45,034 bases of DNA from Castellaniella sp. (GCF_004321985.1 NZ_SCQN01000055.1:1-45034), one strand, 5' to 3'; shown: positions 1 to 7,368, counted from the stretch's first letter. Numbers and translations are program-made. Notes: a model not told the origin generated them from the letters alone.

Positions 1-68
1 CGATGCTCCTGCACCAGCCGCACGGCGCGTTCGCGCACTTCGGGGGAAAACTTCGTTTGGTTTGCCAT
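1..68 (-). CDS. IS3-family transposase OrfA, N-terminal fragment
   Basis: Only the first 22 codons are in the window. The start ATG is at 66-68 on the minus strand and the peptide begins MANQTKFSPEVRERAVRLV, the typical opening of IS3-family OrfA proteins. These are small helix-turn-helix proteins (about 90-100 residues) that bind the IS ends and are fused to the DDE integrase OrfB by programmed frameshifting. The helix-turn-helix itself and OrfB lie beyond the left edge. The gene sits 22 bases inside the inverted repeat. Whether the element is intact cannot be judged here. Confidence 0.75.
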   Translation of the reverse strand, partial: MANQTKFSPEVRERAVRLVQEH

Positions 69-118
69 GACTCCATTCTCTCAAAGCTTGGAGCCTCCGC
101 GAAACCCGGGGCGATTCA
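1..118 (-). mobile_element. Terminus of an IS3-family insertion sequence (partial)
   Basis: The terminal sequence lies at 90-118 and, read inward on the minus strand, begins TGAATCGCCCCGGG, which matches the TGA/TG-starting inverted repeats usual for IS3-family elements. Just inside it the transposase OrfA reading frame starts and runs off the left edge. The element therefore continues outside the window, and its second end and target duplication cannot be seen. The outer base is placed at 118. The phage-like reading frame to the right is open from directly next to this end, so the element seems to have landed inside that gene. The subgroup is not assigned. Confidence 0.7.
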
Positions 119-211
119 CATCGCGGCGGCCATGACATTCGAGTCACTATCGACGGATCCAACATAACCGCAGAAATTTTACGCAATGATGGCGCTACTC
201 TCGCGAAGTCG

Positions 212-664
212 ATGTCCGAGCATCACGGTGCTGTTGGGCCGCATACGGCGGAACCTGAAAAGTCTGTCTTAAGCAAGGCAGTGGTCAATGAGGCAATTCG
301 CAAACTAAATCCGTTCGACAGCCTAATCGCCGAGCTTCGCGTGGCCTATGCTCGAAAGAGGGGCTGCTCCCCACGCAAGATGATGCTAATCTTCGAGGCT
401 CCCAAGCGCGGCGCGATCTTGGCGAAGGCCGATCGCGCCCTCGAAACCGGTCGGCCGACGAAAGCGGCCAAAGCGAGCCGGCAGCCCGTGCTGAGATATG
501 ACCCGAACGCGCCCGTCGACGCCGCCGTACTCCGCCGTGTCATCGCGGTTGCCAAGCGTGGCGTGCTGACAGCCACCGACCTGCAGTCCGTCAAAGATGC
601 ATATCGCGCCGGCCTGGCGCTGCCGGGCTTCGTGCTGCGCAAACTTGCGGAGGTGCGGTCATGA
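212..664 (+). CDS. Phage-type protein of unknown function, probably 5'-truncated by the IS
   Basis: A 150-residue product counted from the ATG at 212. The same frame is open without a stop from the IS end at 119. The extra residues (VTIDGSNITAEILRNDG and similar) read like real protein, so this may be the 3' part of a longer gene cut by the IS insertion. The ATG has no clear Shine-Dalgarno sequence, which fits truncation. The product is rich in Ala, Arg and Lys with no membrane segment. Its stop overlaps the next start (ATGA at 661-664), so the two genes were translationally coupled, as is usual in phage modules. I do not recognise the family, and the phage origin comes from context. Confidence 0.5.
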   Translation: MSEHHGAVGPHTAEPEKSVLSKAVVNEAIRKLNPFDSLIAELRVAYARKRGCSPRKMMLIFEAPKRGAILAKADRALETGRPTKAAKASRQPVLRYDPNAPVDAAVLRRVIAVAKRGVLTATDLQSVKDAYRAGLALPGFVLRKLAEVRS

Positions 665-1431
665 CCGGCGTTCGCATTCCAGTTGAGGCAAGTTTTGATC
701 CTGGTGACTTGCAGCGCATGGTGCAGCAATTCACTGACCAAGTTAATAAACTTGGGACGGCCGTCGCTCAGGCGAACAAGGTCAAGTACGAACCGGTCGA
801 CAAGCGCACGCTGGACAACATGCGCACGCTCAAGGCGCAGTTCGAAAGCCTCAAACGGATCTCCGGTGGCTTCAACCAGCGCCTGCGCGCGACCGGGCAG
901 GGATCGACGGGTTTCTTCGATATCGACTGGGCCCGGATGTACGACAATCCGGCCATCCGTGCGCGCCAGATGCGACAGACCTACGAGTATGTCGCGGTTG
1001 GGGTGGGAGGGCGGTTCATTGGTGCTCCGGACGTGCCCCCCGCACCTGGCGGCGGCCGGGGTCCCGGTGGAGGTGGTGGCGATGGTGGCGTACCAAACAC
1101 GCCTCGGCCGGGCCCTGGTTCTCAACCGGGCTGGCGATCGGCCGGCCGGAATATCGTGTCATCCGGACTGCGCGCCACGGGCTCCGTAGGTGCGGGCGTT
1201 GATGGCGCGCTATCGGCAGGCGCGATCGGTGGCCTTGCCGGCTTGGTCGGCGGCATCGTGGCGCTGGGCGTTGGCAAGGCGATCGGCGCCGTCATGGGTA
1301 AGGTGACCGGGCAGTCTCAGCGTGTCTCCATCGAAGGCGCTTTCACCCTGAACAAGCCCGATGGCACGTCGGTGGCGTCGCCTATCCGGATCAACAAGAC
1401 TGTCGGTGCCCCGACATCCTTCGGAGGGTAG
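661..1431 (+). CDS. Phage virion/tail-associated type protein (hypothetical)
   Basis: A 256-residue protein coupled to the upstream gene through ATGA. Residues 1-115 are mostly helical and charged (MTGVRIPVEASFDPGDLQRM at the start). Residues about 120-165 are a Gly/Pro-rich linker with runs of glycine. Residues about 170-220 are a Gly/Ala-rich hydrophobic stretch (GGLAGLVGGIVALGVGKAIG), and the tail is short and polar. A helical N-terminus, a glycine linker and a small-residue hydrophobic segment are common in tail tape-measure or internal virion proteins, but it is far shorter than a full tape measure. It could be a truncated tape measure or a separate structural protein. No catalytic motif is visible. 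Confidence 0.5.
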   Translation: MTGVRIPVEASFDPGDLQRMVQQFTDQVNKLGTAVAQANKVKYEPVDKRTLDNMRTLKAQFESLKRISGGFNQRLRATGQGSTGFFDIDWARMYDNPAIRARQMRQTYEYVAVGVGGRFIGAPDVPPAPGGGRGPGGGGGDGGVPNTPRPGPGSQPGWRSAGRNIVSSGLRATGSVGAGVDGALSAGAIGGLAGLVGGIVALGVGKAIGAVMGKVTGQSQRVSIEGAFTLNKPDGTSVASPIRINKTVGAPTSFGG

Positions 1432-1435
1432 CGAG

Positions 1436-2002
1436 GTGCCCACCGTTGTCTACGTCGAGATCGTCCCGGGCATGAAGCACTTCACTTGCGAGCGAATGCG
1501 CGCCACCCTGTCTGTGCAGGCGTGTGCCGACAATTGGCGCCGTGGGCATTATGAGGGTGACTTGTCCCGTCAGCCTTGCAAGGGCTGCGAGATTGGTGCC
1601 ATGCACGCTGGCGAGGCGGGCGCAAGTCAATCGCCGCTGCTCAACACTCGGATCTGTGGCCGATGCCATAGGACGGGAATGCGGTTGATCCACAAACATC
1701 TGTGCGTGAGCTGCTACAACAGACAACGAGAGGTGCTGGTAGGCAAGAACGCCAAAGGCTCGTCACCGGTGAAGTGGCAGGCCCTGGCGCGGCGCACCAT
1801 CACCTATCAGCTATCCGATGGCACGGTGGCAGAGCGTACGCTTGACCGGACCACCGACATGGAGGAGCTGATCGTGGGGGTGCTACGCGATGAGCGCAAG
1901 GCGGTGCGATTCGGCTGGAAGGCGCCGGAGCATGTGCGTCAGCTATTGGACGGGCTCGACGGCGACCTCGAGTCGGACCTGGCGGCGTCTCCAACGGCTT
2001 GA
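1436..2002 (+). CDS. Cysteine-rich, putative zinc-binding phage-type protein
   Basis: A 188-residue product from a GTG start at 1436, chosen because GGAGGG at 1423-1428 lies 7 bases upstream and the preceding gene stops at 1431. Residues 10-80 carry three pairs of cysteines: C and ERMRATLSVQAC, CKGC, CGRC followed by CVSC. The last two (about residues 66-69 and 83-86) form a CxxC...CxxC zinc-ribbon layout. Residues about 110-188 lack cysteine and end in an acidic tail. The protein probably binds zinc and perhaps nucleic acid. It is third in the 212-2002 phage-type run. I do not recognise a named family. Confidence 0.5.
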   Translation: MPTVVYVEIVPGMKHFTCERMRATLSVQACADNWRRGHYEGDLSRQPCKGCEIGAMHAGEAGASQSPLLNTRICGRCHRTGMRLIHKHLCVSCYNRQREVLVGKNAKGSSPVKWQALARRTITYQLSDGTVAERTLDRTTDMEELIVGVLRDERKAVRFGWKAPEHVRQLLDGLDGDLESDLAASPTA

Positions 2003-2336
2003 AGCACGCAACGACTGCGCTGATGACGGTGCCGTCGCTGCACACGCGCTGGCACTTGGGCGCGGTCGGCGTCGCAGCGAACAAGAGCTTGCCTGTGATT
2101 CGCAACGAACGTGTTTCAGAAGGCTGGCTTCACTGGCGCTTCGGCTTTTCCTCCGGTCGGCCTGATTGCACTTTCGGCGTGTCATCATCCGGGCCCGGAG
2201 CTGGGCGTGGCGGGCGATTAAATCCTGATCGAACGGTAAGCGTGCTGCCGGATTTAGTCATGCTCATGCTGTCTCCACCTCGAAGAAAATGTCAGCGATC
2301 TCAGGGTCACCAACAAGCCTGCTGGCTACGCGATCG

Positions 2337-2720
2337 TCAGGAAGGCCGGCCAGAGACGCGATAGCGCATGCTGTGAGCCGTCGGTTGAGGACGCTGCCCC
2401 CGGCCGTGCTTTGCGAGAAGAAACAGGCGGCCCACCAGGGTTCCGAAGTCGATGTGTCGCTCATTCAGGTCGCCAGAGCGAATGTCCACGACGCCCCCGT
2501 CGTCGACTTGGACCCTAGCGCGAACGTCCGGGCCGGACACATTGGGTGAATGGTTGACAGGCCGCCATTCAGCGCGGCCGCTCCCCTCCGGGGAGACGTC
2601 CCAAGCAAAGAGTTCGAGTACCATGTCGACCGCCAGTACAAACCCAGTGGCAAGACGCGCGTCGCTGCGGCGCCGGGCGAGCTCGTGAAGCGCGGCGTCG
2701 TCGATGTCGGGGGCATTCAT
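2337..2720 (-). CDS. Third gene of the AlpA operon, apparently frameshifted near its 3' end
   Basis: As it stands the frame gives 127 residues from an ATG at 2718-2720 that overlaps the upstream stop (ATGA). The last 20 or so residues (RPQPTAHSMRYRVSGRPS) are low-complexity and look out of frame. Reading a run of five C at 2397-2401 as four would make the frame continue to a stop at 2264. The new tail (LNRRLTACAIASLAGLPDDR and on to IFFEVETA) looks much more like real protein and gives about 151 residues in total. So this is either a frameshifted gene in a decaying element or a homopolymer sequencing error. Its function is unknown, and it lies last in the alpA-led operon of the prophage remnant. 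Confidence 0.6.
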   Translation of the reverse strand: MNAPDIDDAALHELARRRSDARLATGFVLAVDMVLELFAWDVSPEGSGRAEWRPVNHSPNVSGPDVRARVQVDDGGVVDIRSGDLNERHIDFGTLVGRLFLLAKHGRGQRPQPTAHSMRYRVSGRPS

Positions 2721-3220
2721 TCGGCCTCCCGATTGGCACGCGGCTCACGGGCAACAATCGCCGCGAAAACCTCAATTGGCATCGCCTCTGAGTCGTAGCC
2801 GGCGGCGCTGAGCACGATATCGCGCACCGCCGTGACCAACACGTCGTCATCGGCGCTCAGACGCCCGATTCCTTTATCCCGAGCTATCCGGGAGAGGGTC
2901 ACCAGAAGCTGCATATCGTTGTCAACTGACTCAAGCGACGCTGTCTCGCAATCATCGGCATCGCCCAGAAAGATCTGCACGGTGCCAGGGTCGGAGGAGG
3001 AGGAAAGCGCGAAGCTTTCCTGATAGATGCCCCCGTTTTGCGCGACAGGGTGCCACCGGAATAGGCCGTGCTGAGTAGGGGGAAGCGCGACCCAGCTAAA
3101 TGCCCGGAAAATCGTGTCCGCACTAGTCATATAGCGCTTGGCCAGGTCAAGATCAGCATCATCGCCAGCGAGTTGAGCTGGTGGCTTCCGATCAAAATCT
3201 GCGCGTGTCACAGTGCTCAT
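2717..3220 (-). CDS. Hypothetical protein, second gene of the AlpA operon
   Basis: A 167-residue protein from the ATG at 3218-3220, which overlaps the TGA of the AlpA gene (ATGA). Its own stop overlaps the next start in the same way. A longer start at 3265 exists but would lie inside alpA, so the coupled start is preferred. The protein is acidic and soluble, with no signal peptide and no membrane segment. It has a moderately hydrophobic core (FRAFSWVALPPTQHGLFRWH) and an Asp-rich middle. I do not recognise the family. Strict coupling on both sides suggests the three products are made together, as in small phage or satellite regulatory modules. Confidence 0.6.
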   Translation of the reverse strand: MSTVTRADFDRKPPAQLAGDDADLDLAKRYMTSADTIFRAFSWVALPPTQHGLFRWHPVAQNGGIYQESFALSSSSDPGTVQIFLGDADDCETASLESVDNDMQLLVTLSRIARDKGIGRLSADDDVLVTAVRDIVLSAAGYDSEAMPIEVFAAIVAREPRANREAE

Positions 3221-3507
3221 GCGGCCTCCGCGTGGCTGCCTTGGGGGGCATGGGCCAATTCCCATGCTCGAGGGTCCTCTAGATACCTTCGAATCTCTTC
3301 AACGCGCCAGCGCGTACACCGCGCACTGAATCGCTCCGGCGCAGGGAATCGTCCTTGCCGGATTAGTGAAAACAGACTGCTGCGCCCCCACGGCGTGCAG
3401 CCGCTTGGCTGCGCAAGTGCTCTGATACTGCAGAATCCCTCGGAAGGAAGAGCAATTACGGCCGGACGTTGTTGAGTTCGTTCGGGCTTTTGAGTATTGC
3501 TGCGCAT
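3217..3507 (-). CDS. AlpA-type phage transcriptional regulator
   Basis: A 96-residue protein from the ATG at 3505-3507, preceded by GGAG (3513-3516 on the complement) at 5 bases. A GTG at 3549 would add 14 residues but has no ribosome site. The central part, GRSSLFSLIRQGRFPAPERF followed by WRVEEIRRYLEDP, is the usual AlpA/MerR-like winged-helix signature (a site-recognition helix then a 'trW...eI..yl' segment) of small excisionase or regulator proteins in P4-like and other tRNA-integrated elements. AlpA proteins switch on the integrase/excision genes of their element. Here no integrase is left between it and the tRNA. It heads a three-gene coupled operon, and the tandem repeats at 3563-3597 may be its operator. 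Confidence 0.75.
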   Translation of the reverse strand: MRSNTQKPERTQQRPAVIALPSEGFCSIRALAQPSGCTPWGRSSLFSLIRQGRFPAPERFSARCTRWRVEEIRRYLEDPRAWELAHAPQGSHAEAA

Positions 3508-3562
3508 ATGAACTCCGTTTGTGTGCGTCTGTGTCCATTTAGCCATCACGACCGGGCGCCGT

Positions 3563-3597
3563 GTTGCGCTCAGGTTGCGCCCTAAGCTGCGCCCTAA
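3563..3597. repeat. Tandem 12-bp repeats upstream of alpA
   Basis: Three head-to-tail copies: GTTGCGCTCAG (3563-3573), GTTGCGCCCTAA (3574-3585) and GCTGCGCCCTAA (3586-3597). The 11-12 bp period is about one helical turn, so a protein binding each copy would sit on one face of the DNA. They lie 56-90 bases upstream of the alpA start and could be an operator for AlpA or another element-encoded regulator. They could also be a recombinase arm site. Confidence 0.45.
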
Positions 3598-3633
3598 ACG
3601 CCTGCTGGAAAAAATCGTGAGTCGGCAAATAGC

Positions 3634-3652
3634 CAGACTGACAGTCTGTTTT
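3634..3652 (+). terminator. Short hairpin followed by T-run
   Basis: The sequence CAGACTGACAGTCTG (3634-3648) is a perfect inverted repeat. It can fold as a 6-bp stem with a 3-base loop and is followed by TTTTCT on the plus strand. This is a weak candidate rho-independent terminator for rightward transcription coming out of the prophage remnant. It could equally be a protein-binding palindrome. Confidence 0.3.
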
Positions 3653-3884
3653 CTGATTTGTATTTCTTGTAACAGCGTGCCGGAAACGCAACATTAGCCC
3701 GACGAGAGCGGAGGAATCCGCGCACCAACCGGACGGTCATATTCAAAAACAGGACGCATGATTGCGCCGCTATGGTTGAGGCTGCGATGCGAGTCGCTTC
3801 AGCGCCTAGACGAATACCCGCCCCCTATCGACAAGGGTCAAGGAAAAATCCTGTTTACCCCTTTGTTTACCCCTTACGCGCAAG

Positions 3885-3923
3885 AAAGCAAAAGGGCCTA
3901 CAGACTGCAATCTGTAGACCCTT
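3885..3923 (-). terminator. Rho-independent terminator of tRNA-Pro
   Basis: AAGGG-c-CTACAG (3892-3903) pairs with CTGTAG-a-CCCTT (3912-3923) around an 8-base loop. The stem is 11 bp with one C/A mismatch. Read on the minus strand it lies 9 bases past the tRNA-Pro CCA end and is followed by TTTTGCTTTC. This is a good intrinsic terminator for the tRNA transcript. Because it is right at the tRNA 3' end it may have come in with, or been kept by, the integrated element. Confidence 0.7.
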
Positions 3924-3931
3924 GATTTCAT

Positions 3932-4008
3932 TGGTCGGGGCGACATGATTCGAACATGCGACCCTCTGCTCCCAAAGCAGATGCGCTACCAGGCTGCGCT
4001 ACGCCCCG
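3932..4008 (-). tRNA. tRNA-Pro (anticodon TGG)
   Basis: 77 bases including an encoded CCA. On the minus strand it starts CGGGGCGTAGCGCAGCCTGG and ends CGCCCCGACCA. The acceptor stem CGGGGCG/CGCCCCG, the D-arm, the anticodon loop TTTGGGA with anticodon TGG, and the T-arm with TTCGAAT can all be folded. It reads proline UGG. The prophage remnant lies directly against its 3' end, the usual integration target for tyrosine recombinases. The extended -10 candidate is at 4052-4060 on the same strand. Confidence 0.95.
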
Positions 4009-4039
4009 ACAGGCGATACTTGAAACGATTTACGGGATA

Positions 4040-4071
4040 CCAGGGATGCAGATTCTACCATGCTTCCCTGG
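4040..4071 (-). promoter_or_regulatory. tRNA-Pro promoter -10 inside an inverted repeat
   Basis: On the minus strand TGGTAGAAT (complement of 4052-4060) is an extended -10 element with 5 of 6 bases of TATAAT, about 44 bases before the tRNA 5' end. No good -35 is seen. The -10 lies in the middle of an 11-bp inverted repeat with one mismatch: CCAGGGATGCA at 4040-4050 and TGCTTCCCTGG at 4061-4071. The dyad could bind a regulator, extrude, or be chance. Confidence 0.4.
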
Positions 4072-4153
4072 TGTACGAGGGGTTGCCGGGCGGCGGAGGT
4101 TGGCTTGGGGTGCGGCTCTCGCCGCGCTCGCTTGCGCCATCAACCGCACCGTC

Positions 4154-6052
4154 TCAGGCGGCTGCGTGATGCAGCAATTCGGGCAGGCTGTGGGCCTGGT
4201 GCCGATAGGCCCAGGTGGGCCAGAGCGCGTGGGCGAGGGCAATGCGGCCCAGCTCGGGATCGGGACCCAGCGGGGTATAGGTATCGGGAGCCGTGTAGCG
4301 ATAGAACAGCGGCGCCCGATGCGGTTCCAGCACCACCAGCGTATCGCCCCTCAGGTACCCGTAGTGGTCTTCGTATTGCATCAGCGCCCGGCCGCCCGTG
4401 CCAGGCTGTGTCAGGTCGTGGCCTATCATGGGGTGGGCATCGGACACGCCGATCAGCGACAGCAGGGTCGTGGGCAGATCGATCTGGCTGATGATGCGTT
4501 CGTCCCGTCTGGCCTCCACTCCAGCTCCGACGATCAGCGCCGGGATGTGAAAGTGCCGCAGCGGGATGCGCTGGGCGCCCCCTACACGCGCATCGTGGTC
4601 GGCCACGATGAGGAACACGGTGTCTTCCCAATAGCTGCTCGACCGTGCGCGATCGAAGAACTGGCCGATGGCCCAGTCAGCATATCGGACACTGTTTTCA
4701 ACCGTGGCCGGGTCTCCCTGCACGGTGATGCGGCCGGCTGGGTATTCCCAGGGGGTGTGGTTGGTGACGGAGAAAGCCAGGTGCAGCGTGGGTTGTTCGC
4801 GGCTCTGGGATAGCAGGGTGTGCAGCTTGTCGAACATGTCCTCGTCGCTGGCGCCCCAGGTGCCGACGAATGCGGGTGACTCGAAGCTGGGGAGATCATG
4901 CAGTTCGTCGAAGCCGTTGCCCAGGAAAAAACTCTTCATGTTGTCGAAGTGTGCCTCGCCGCCATAGATGAAGCGTGACCGGTAGCCGTGGCGGCGCAGG
5001 AGCTGTGCCAACGTGAAGAACCGGCTCTGCGCGCCAGTCAGCCGCAGGGCGGCATCCGACAGCGTGGGCGGGAAACCGGCCGTGACCGCCTCCAGGCCGC
5101 GGACTGATCGCGTCCCGGTTGCATAGGCGCGCGTGAAATTCCAGCCATGTCCAGACAGAGTATCCAGGCAAGGGGTGAGCCCCGAGCCGCCCAGGTTGCC
5201 CACATATTGAGCGCCCAGGCTTTCCTGCACGATCAGGACCAGATTGCGGGGCCGGGCGGGGGCCTGGCTGGCCGGCTGGGGGTGCAGGGTGGGGAGTTCG
5301 GGGGGACCGGGCTCGATGTGGGCCTGTTCTCGGATGATGGTCTGTAGCGTGTCTTCGGGCAGATCACCGTACACGTCGGCCGCCGAACGCTCGTTCTTGA
5401 TGGCGTACAGGGCGAACAGCACGCTGTAGAACGAGTTCAGCGGCAGCGTGTTGAGCAGGCTGTCTCCGCACCAGGCGACCGAGGATGGATTGATCGGGCG
5501 GTGGCCCAGCGTGCCCCGGATCGCCAGCGCGATGGCTGCTCCGATCAGCAACGTCAGCAGGATGCGCCAGGGCCAGGCCGGGAGCGCGTCCGGTTGGGCC
5601 TGGGCAAACCACACATGGCCCAGCCAGGCGGCCACTGCCATCATGACGGCCGCGCCGAACAGCACCAGTTTGTAGCCCTTCCAAAGCATGCCGAAGACTT
5701 CCTTGGGATATTTCAGATATTCGACGTACAGACGGTTCGGACGGCTGTCGTATTCCTGGATGAACTGCGGGGTCGACACTTCCATCAGCACGAACACCAG
5801 CCAGATGATTTGAAGCCACAGGCCGGTCAGGGTGATGGCGACGGGCTGGTCGGCCAGCCAGGGCGCGAGAAGCGCGGGGACTGCGGCCCACATCGCGATC
5901 TGGTTCAGGTCGATGCGCACGCCCCATCGCAGGATGGTCCAGGGCCCACCGGCTGCCCGTACGCGCGGCCAGAGCCAGGCGATCAGCGCGATCCGGCTCA
6001 GGGTGAGCAGCATCAGCATCGCCAGGATGAAAATCCCGATTTGTGTGAACAT
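4154..6052 (-). CDS. LTA-synthase-like membrane sulfatase/phosphotransferase
   Basis: A 632-residue inner-membrane enzyme. Residues 1-215 hold about five hydrophobic segments (near 5-30, 50-70, 75-92, 128-148 and 163-180). Residues 268-600 form a periplasmic alkaline-phosphatase/sulfatase-fold domain. Visible metal-site residues are Glu277 (IVQESLG) and the nucleophile Thr314 in ATGTRSVRG, with a later IVADHDARVG carrying the Asp-His pair. This is the layout of LtaS, OpgB and related phosphoglycerol or phosphoethanolamine transferases, which move a head group from a phospholipid to a glycan or lipid. The acceptor here is unknown. It lies 15 bases downstream of pldA on the same strand, so both may be one envelope-lipid operon. 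Confidence 0.8.
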   Translation of the reverse strand: MFTQIGIFILAMLMLLTLSRIALIAWLWPRVRAAGGPWTILRWGVRIDLNQIAMWAAVPALLAPWLADQPVAITLTGLWLQIIWLVFVLMEVSTPQFIQEYDSRPNRLYVEYLKYPKEVFGMLWKGYKLVLFGAAVMMAVAAWLGHVWFAQAQPDALPAWPWRILLTLLIGAAIALAIRGTLGHRPINPSSVAWCGDSLLNTLPLNSFYSVLFALYAIKNERSAADVYGDLPEDTLQTIIREQAHIEPGPPELPTLHPQPASQAPARPRNLVLIVQESLGAQYVGNLGGSGLTPCLDTLSGHGWNFTRAYATGTRSVRGLEAVTAGFPPTLSDAALRLTGAQSRFFTLAQLLRRHGYRSRFIYGGEAHFDNMKSFFLGNGFDELHDLPSFESPAFVGTWGASDEDMFDKLHTLLSQSREQPTLHLAFSVTNHTPWEYPAGRITVQGDPATVENSVRYADWAIGQFFDRARSSSYWEDTVFLIVADHDARVGGAQRIPLRHFHIPALIVGAGVEARRDERIISQIDLPTTLLSLIGVSDAHPMIGHDLTQPGTGGRALMQYEDHYGYLRGDTLVVLEPHRAPLFYRYTAPDTYTPLGPDPELGRIALAHALWPTWAYRHQAHSLPELLHHAAA

Positions 6053-6067
6053 GGTTGTGATCGGTCC

Positions 6068-7285
6068 CTACGGAACGAAGGCGATGCCGACACGGAATTG
6101 TGGATCGTTCTTCTGGTCGTAGCCTAGCAGCGTTTCGCCGTAGCCGCGGAAGTATTGGGCGTACAGGTAGCCGTTCATGTGCAGGAAGGTGCGCTTCAGC
6201 GGCCAGGCGGCTTCGATCTGGGTGGCATTGCGCCCGCCCGTGCCCTGTCGGTAGAGACCCGATAGCACCAGCCCGTCATCTTGCGCCCAGCGCAATTTCC
6301 AGTCCACGTATCCCAGTGAGTTGGGATAGCCCATGCTGGGGTCGGTCCAGACATAGTGCTTGAAACGCGGCATGAAAGTCAGTGTGCTGCCGCTGTCCGA
6401 CCGGTAGTTGAATTCCGGCTGGATGTAGAGATCATTCAGGGAGCGTGAGTCGTCGCCTGCCTTGCCGTTGGATTTGTGTTCGAACCCGGTGTTCAGTCCC
6501 AGGAACCAGTGCTTGTTGCTGCTTTGCAGCAGCGATTCGCGTGCCCAGAAGAGGCTGGGGTTGTAGGTGGTATCCACGAAGGGAATGGAGTTCGAGTGCA
6601 GGTCCCACAGCGAGGTCTGGGTGTAGCCGAGATACCAATTGTCCATGAACCGGGGATGTTCTGGATCCTGGGGGCTGAACAGGCGGTATTTGAGGCTGAG
6701 CTGGAAGCGTGCCGTGGCACCGCCATTATTGCCCACGATGAAATAGATGGGGTCGTAGGGCGAGATCGCGTTGCGGAAGGTGTCGAAGGGCGACAGTGCG
6801 GGCGCCGAGGCGACCTGGGCTGTGGGGGCCGGTGTAGAGGCCTGCGGCTCGGTCTGGGCGACGTGCTCGGAGGCGGTACCCCCGCCGACCTGCAGCGCCA
6901 GCAGCGTGTCGTTGGACCCGTTCAGACGGAGCGTCATCAGGCCCTTTGCGTCTGTGGGAACTCGGCCTGTCCAGATCATTCGCGTGAAGGTATTGGCCGG
7001 CAGGTTGGCGGTATCGGGGGACGTTCGCAGATGGAAGTGCGCGGGTATCGTGTGGCCCGCCGCATCGACCCACTCGCCGTCCAGCTCTTGGGGCGTTGGT
7101 GCAGTCAGCGGGCCACCGGTATCGTTGTAGAGAAGGCCCTGCAGTTCGACGGTAGCCCCAGGCGTTCCCTGGGGGCTGGCCAGGTGGTAGAGCATGCCTG
7201 CTTGGGCAGCGCTGACCGGCAGGAGCAACGCGGCCAGAAGCAGGCGTGGCAGTGTGCGGGAAAGGGCATGGCAAAAGGCGGGCAT
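6068..7285 (-). CDS. pldA: Outer-membrane phospholipase A (OMPLA)
   Basis: A 405-residue outer-membrane lipase that hydrolyses phospholipid acyl chains that have flipped to the outer leaflet. The ATG at 7285 is chosen because it gives a clean signal peptide (RLLLAALLLPVSAAQA, cleavage near residue 29). A GTG at 7330 would add 15 residues. Residues 30-155 form an N-terminal extra domain, about 160-190 is an Ala/Pro/Thr linker, and about 195-405 is the 12-strand barrel. The catalytic residues are plain: His270 and Ser272 in FEHKSNG and Asn284 in SLND, with the same 14-residue His-Asn spacing as E. coli His142/Asn156. It is divergent from tRNA-Arg and upstream of the sulfatase-fold gene. Confidence 0.92.
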   Translation of the reverse strand: MPAFCHALSRTLPRLLLAALLLPVSAAQAGMLYHLASPQGTPGATVELQGLLYNDTGGPLTAPTPQELDGEWVDAAGHTIPAHFHLRTSPDTANLPANTFTRMIWTGRVPTDAKGLMTLRLNGSNDTLLALQVGGGTASEHVAQTEPQASTPAPTAQVASAPALSPFDTFRNAISPYDPIYFIVGNNGGATARFQLSLKYRLFSPQDPEHPRFMDNWYLGYTQTSLWDLHSNSIPFVDTTYNPSLFWARESLLQSSNKHWFLGLNTGFEHKSNGKAGDDSRSLNDLYIQPEFNYRSDSGSTLTFMPRFKHYVWTDPSMGYPNSLGYVDWKLRWAQDDGLVLSGLYRQGTGGRNATQIEAAWPLKRTFLHMNGYLYAQYFRGYGETLLGYDQKNDPQFRVGIAFVP

Positions 7286-7368
7286 GGCGGGGGCAAGACA
7301 GGGTGCATTGCCCGAAACTTTAGCATCCACAGGGTAGAATTCGGGTTCTGGTCTGTGTCGTCAGGTAT

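Larger units (their letters stand above)
3508..3931. other. Gene-free flank between alpA and tRNA-Pro (prophage end)
   Basis: These 424 bases have no convincing gene. They hold, in order, three tandem 11-12 bp repeats (3563-3597), a perfect short hairpin followed by T residues (3634-3652), a direct repeat GTTTACCCCTTT/GTTTACCCCTTA (3853-3876), and the tRNA-Pro terminator (3885-3923). In an intact element this is where the integrase gene and attachment site would be expected, next to the 3' end of the tRNA gene. No integrase motif (Arg...His-x-x-Arg...Tyr) is visible, so the integrase has probably been deleted or was located at the other end. Confidence 0.5.

Noticed and set aside
346-1125. 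Long minus-strand reading frame antisense to the phage-type genes
   Set aside because: It is Arg/Thr-rich shadow sequence opposite a coupled pair of plus-strand genes with a ribosome site and ATGA overlap.
1999-2364. Plus-strand frame beginning with TTG overlapping the stop of the cysteine-rich gene
   Set aside because: The overlap looks like coupling, but the product is not protein-like past the first 50 residues and runs through the end of the AlpA operon on the other strand. The evidence is too weak to call.
3853-3876. Direct repeat GTTTACCCCTTT/GTTTACCCCTTA considered as a CRISPR unit or integrase arm array
   Set aside because: There are only two copies with no spacer, which is not a CRISPR. 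An arm-site role is possible but cannot be supported without an integrase.
5501-6127. Plus-strand frame of about 200 codons opposite the sulfatase-fold gene
   Set aside because: It is His/Gln/Pro-rich antisense of a well-supported membrane protein.
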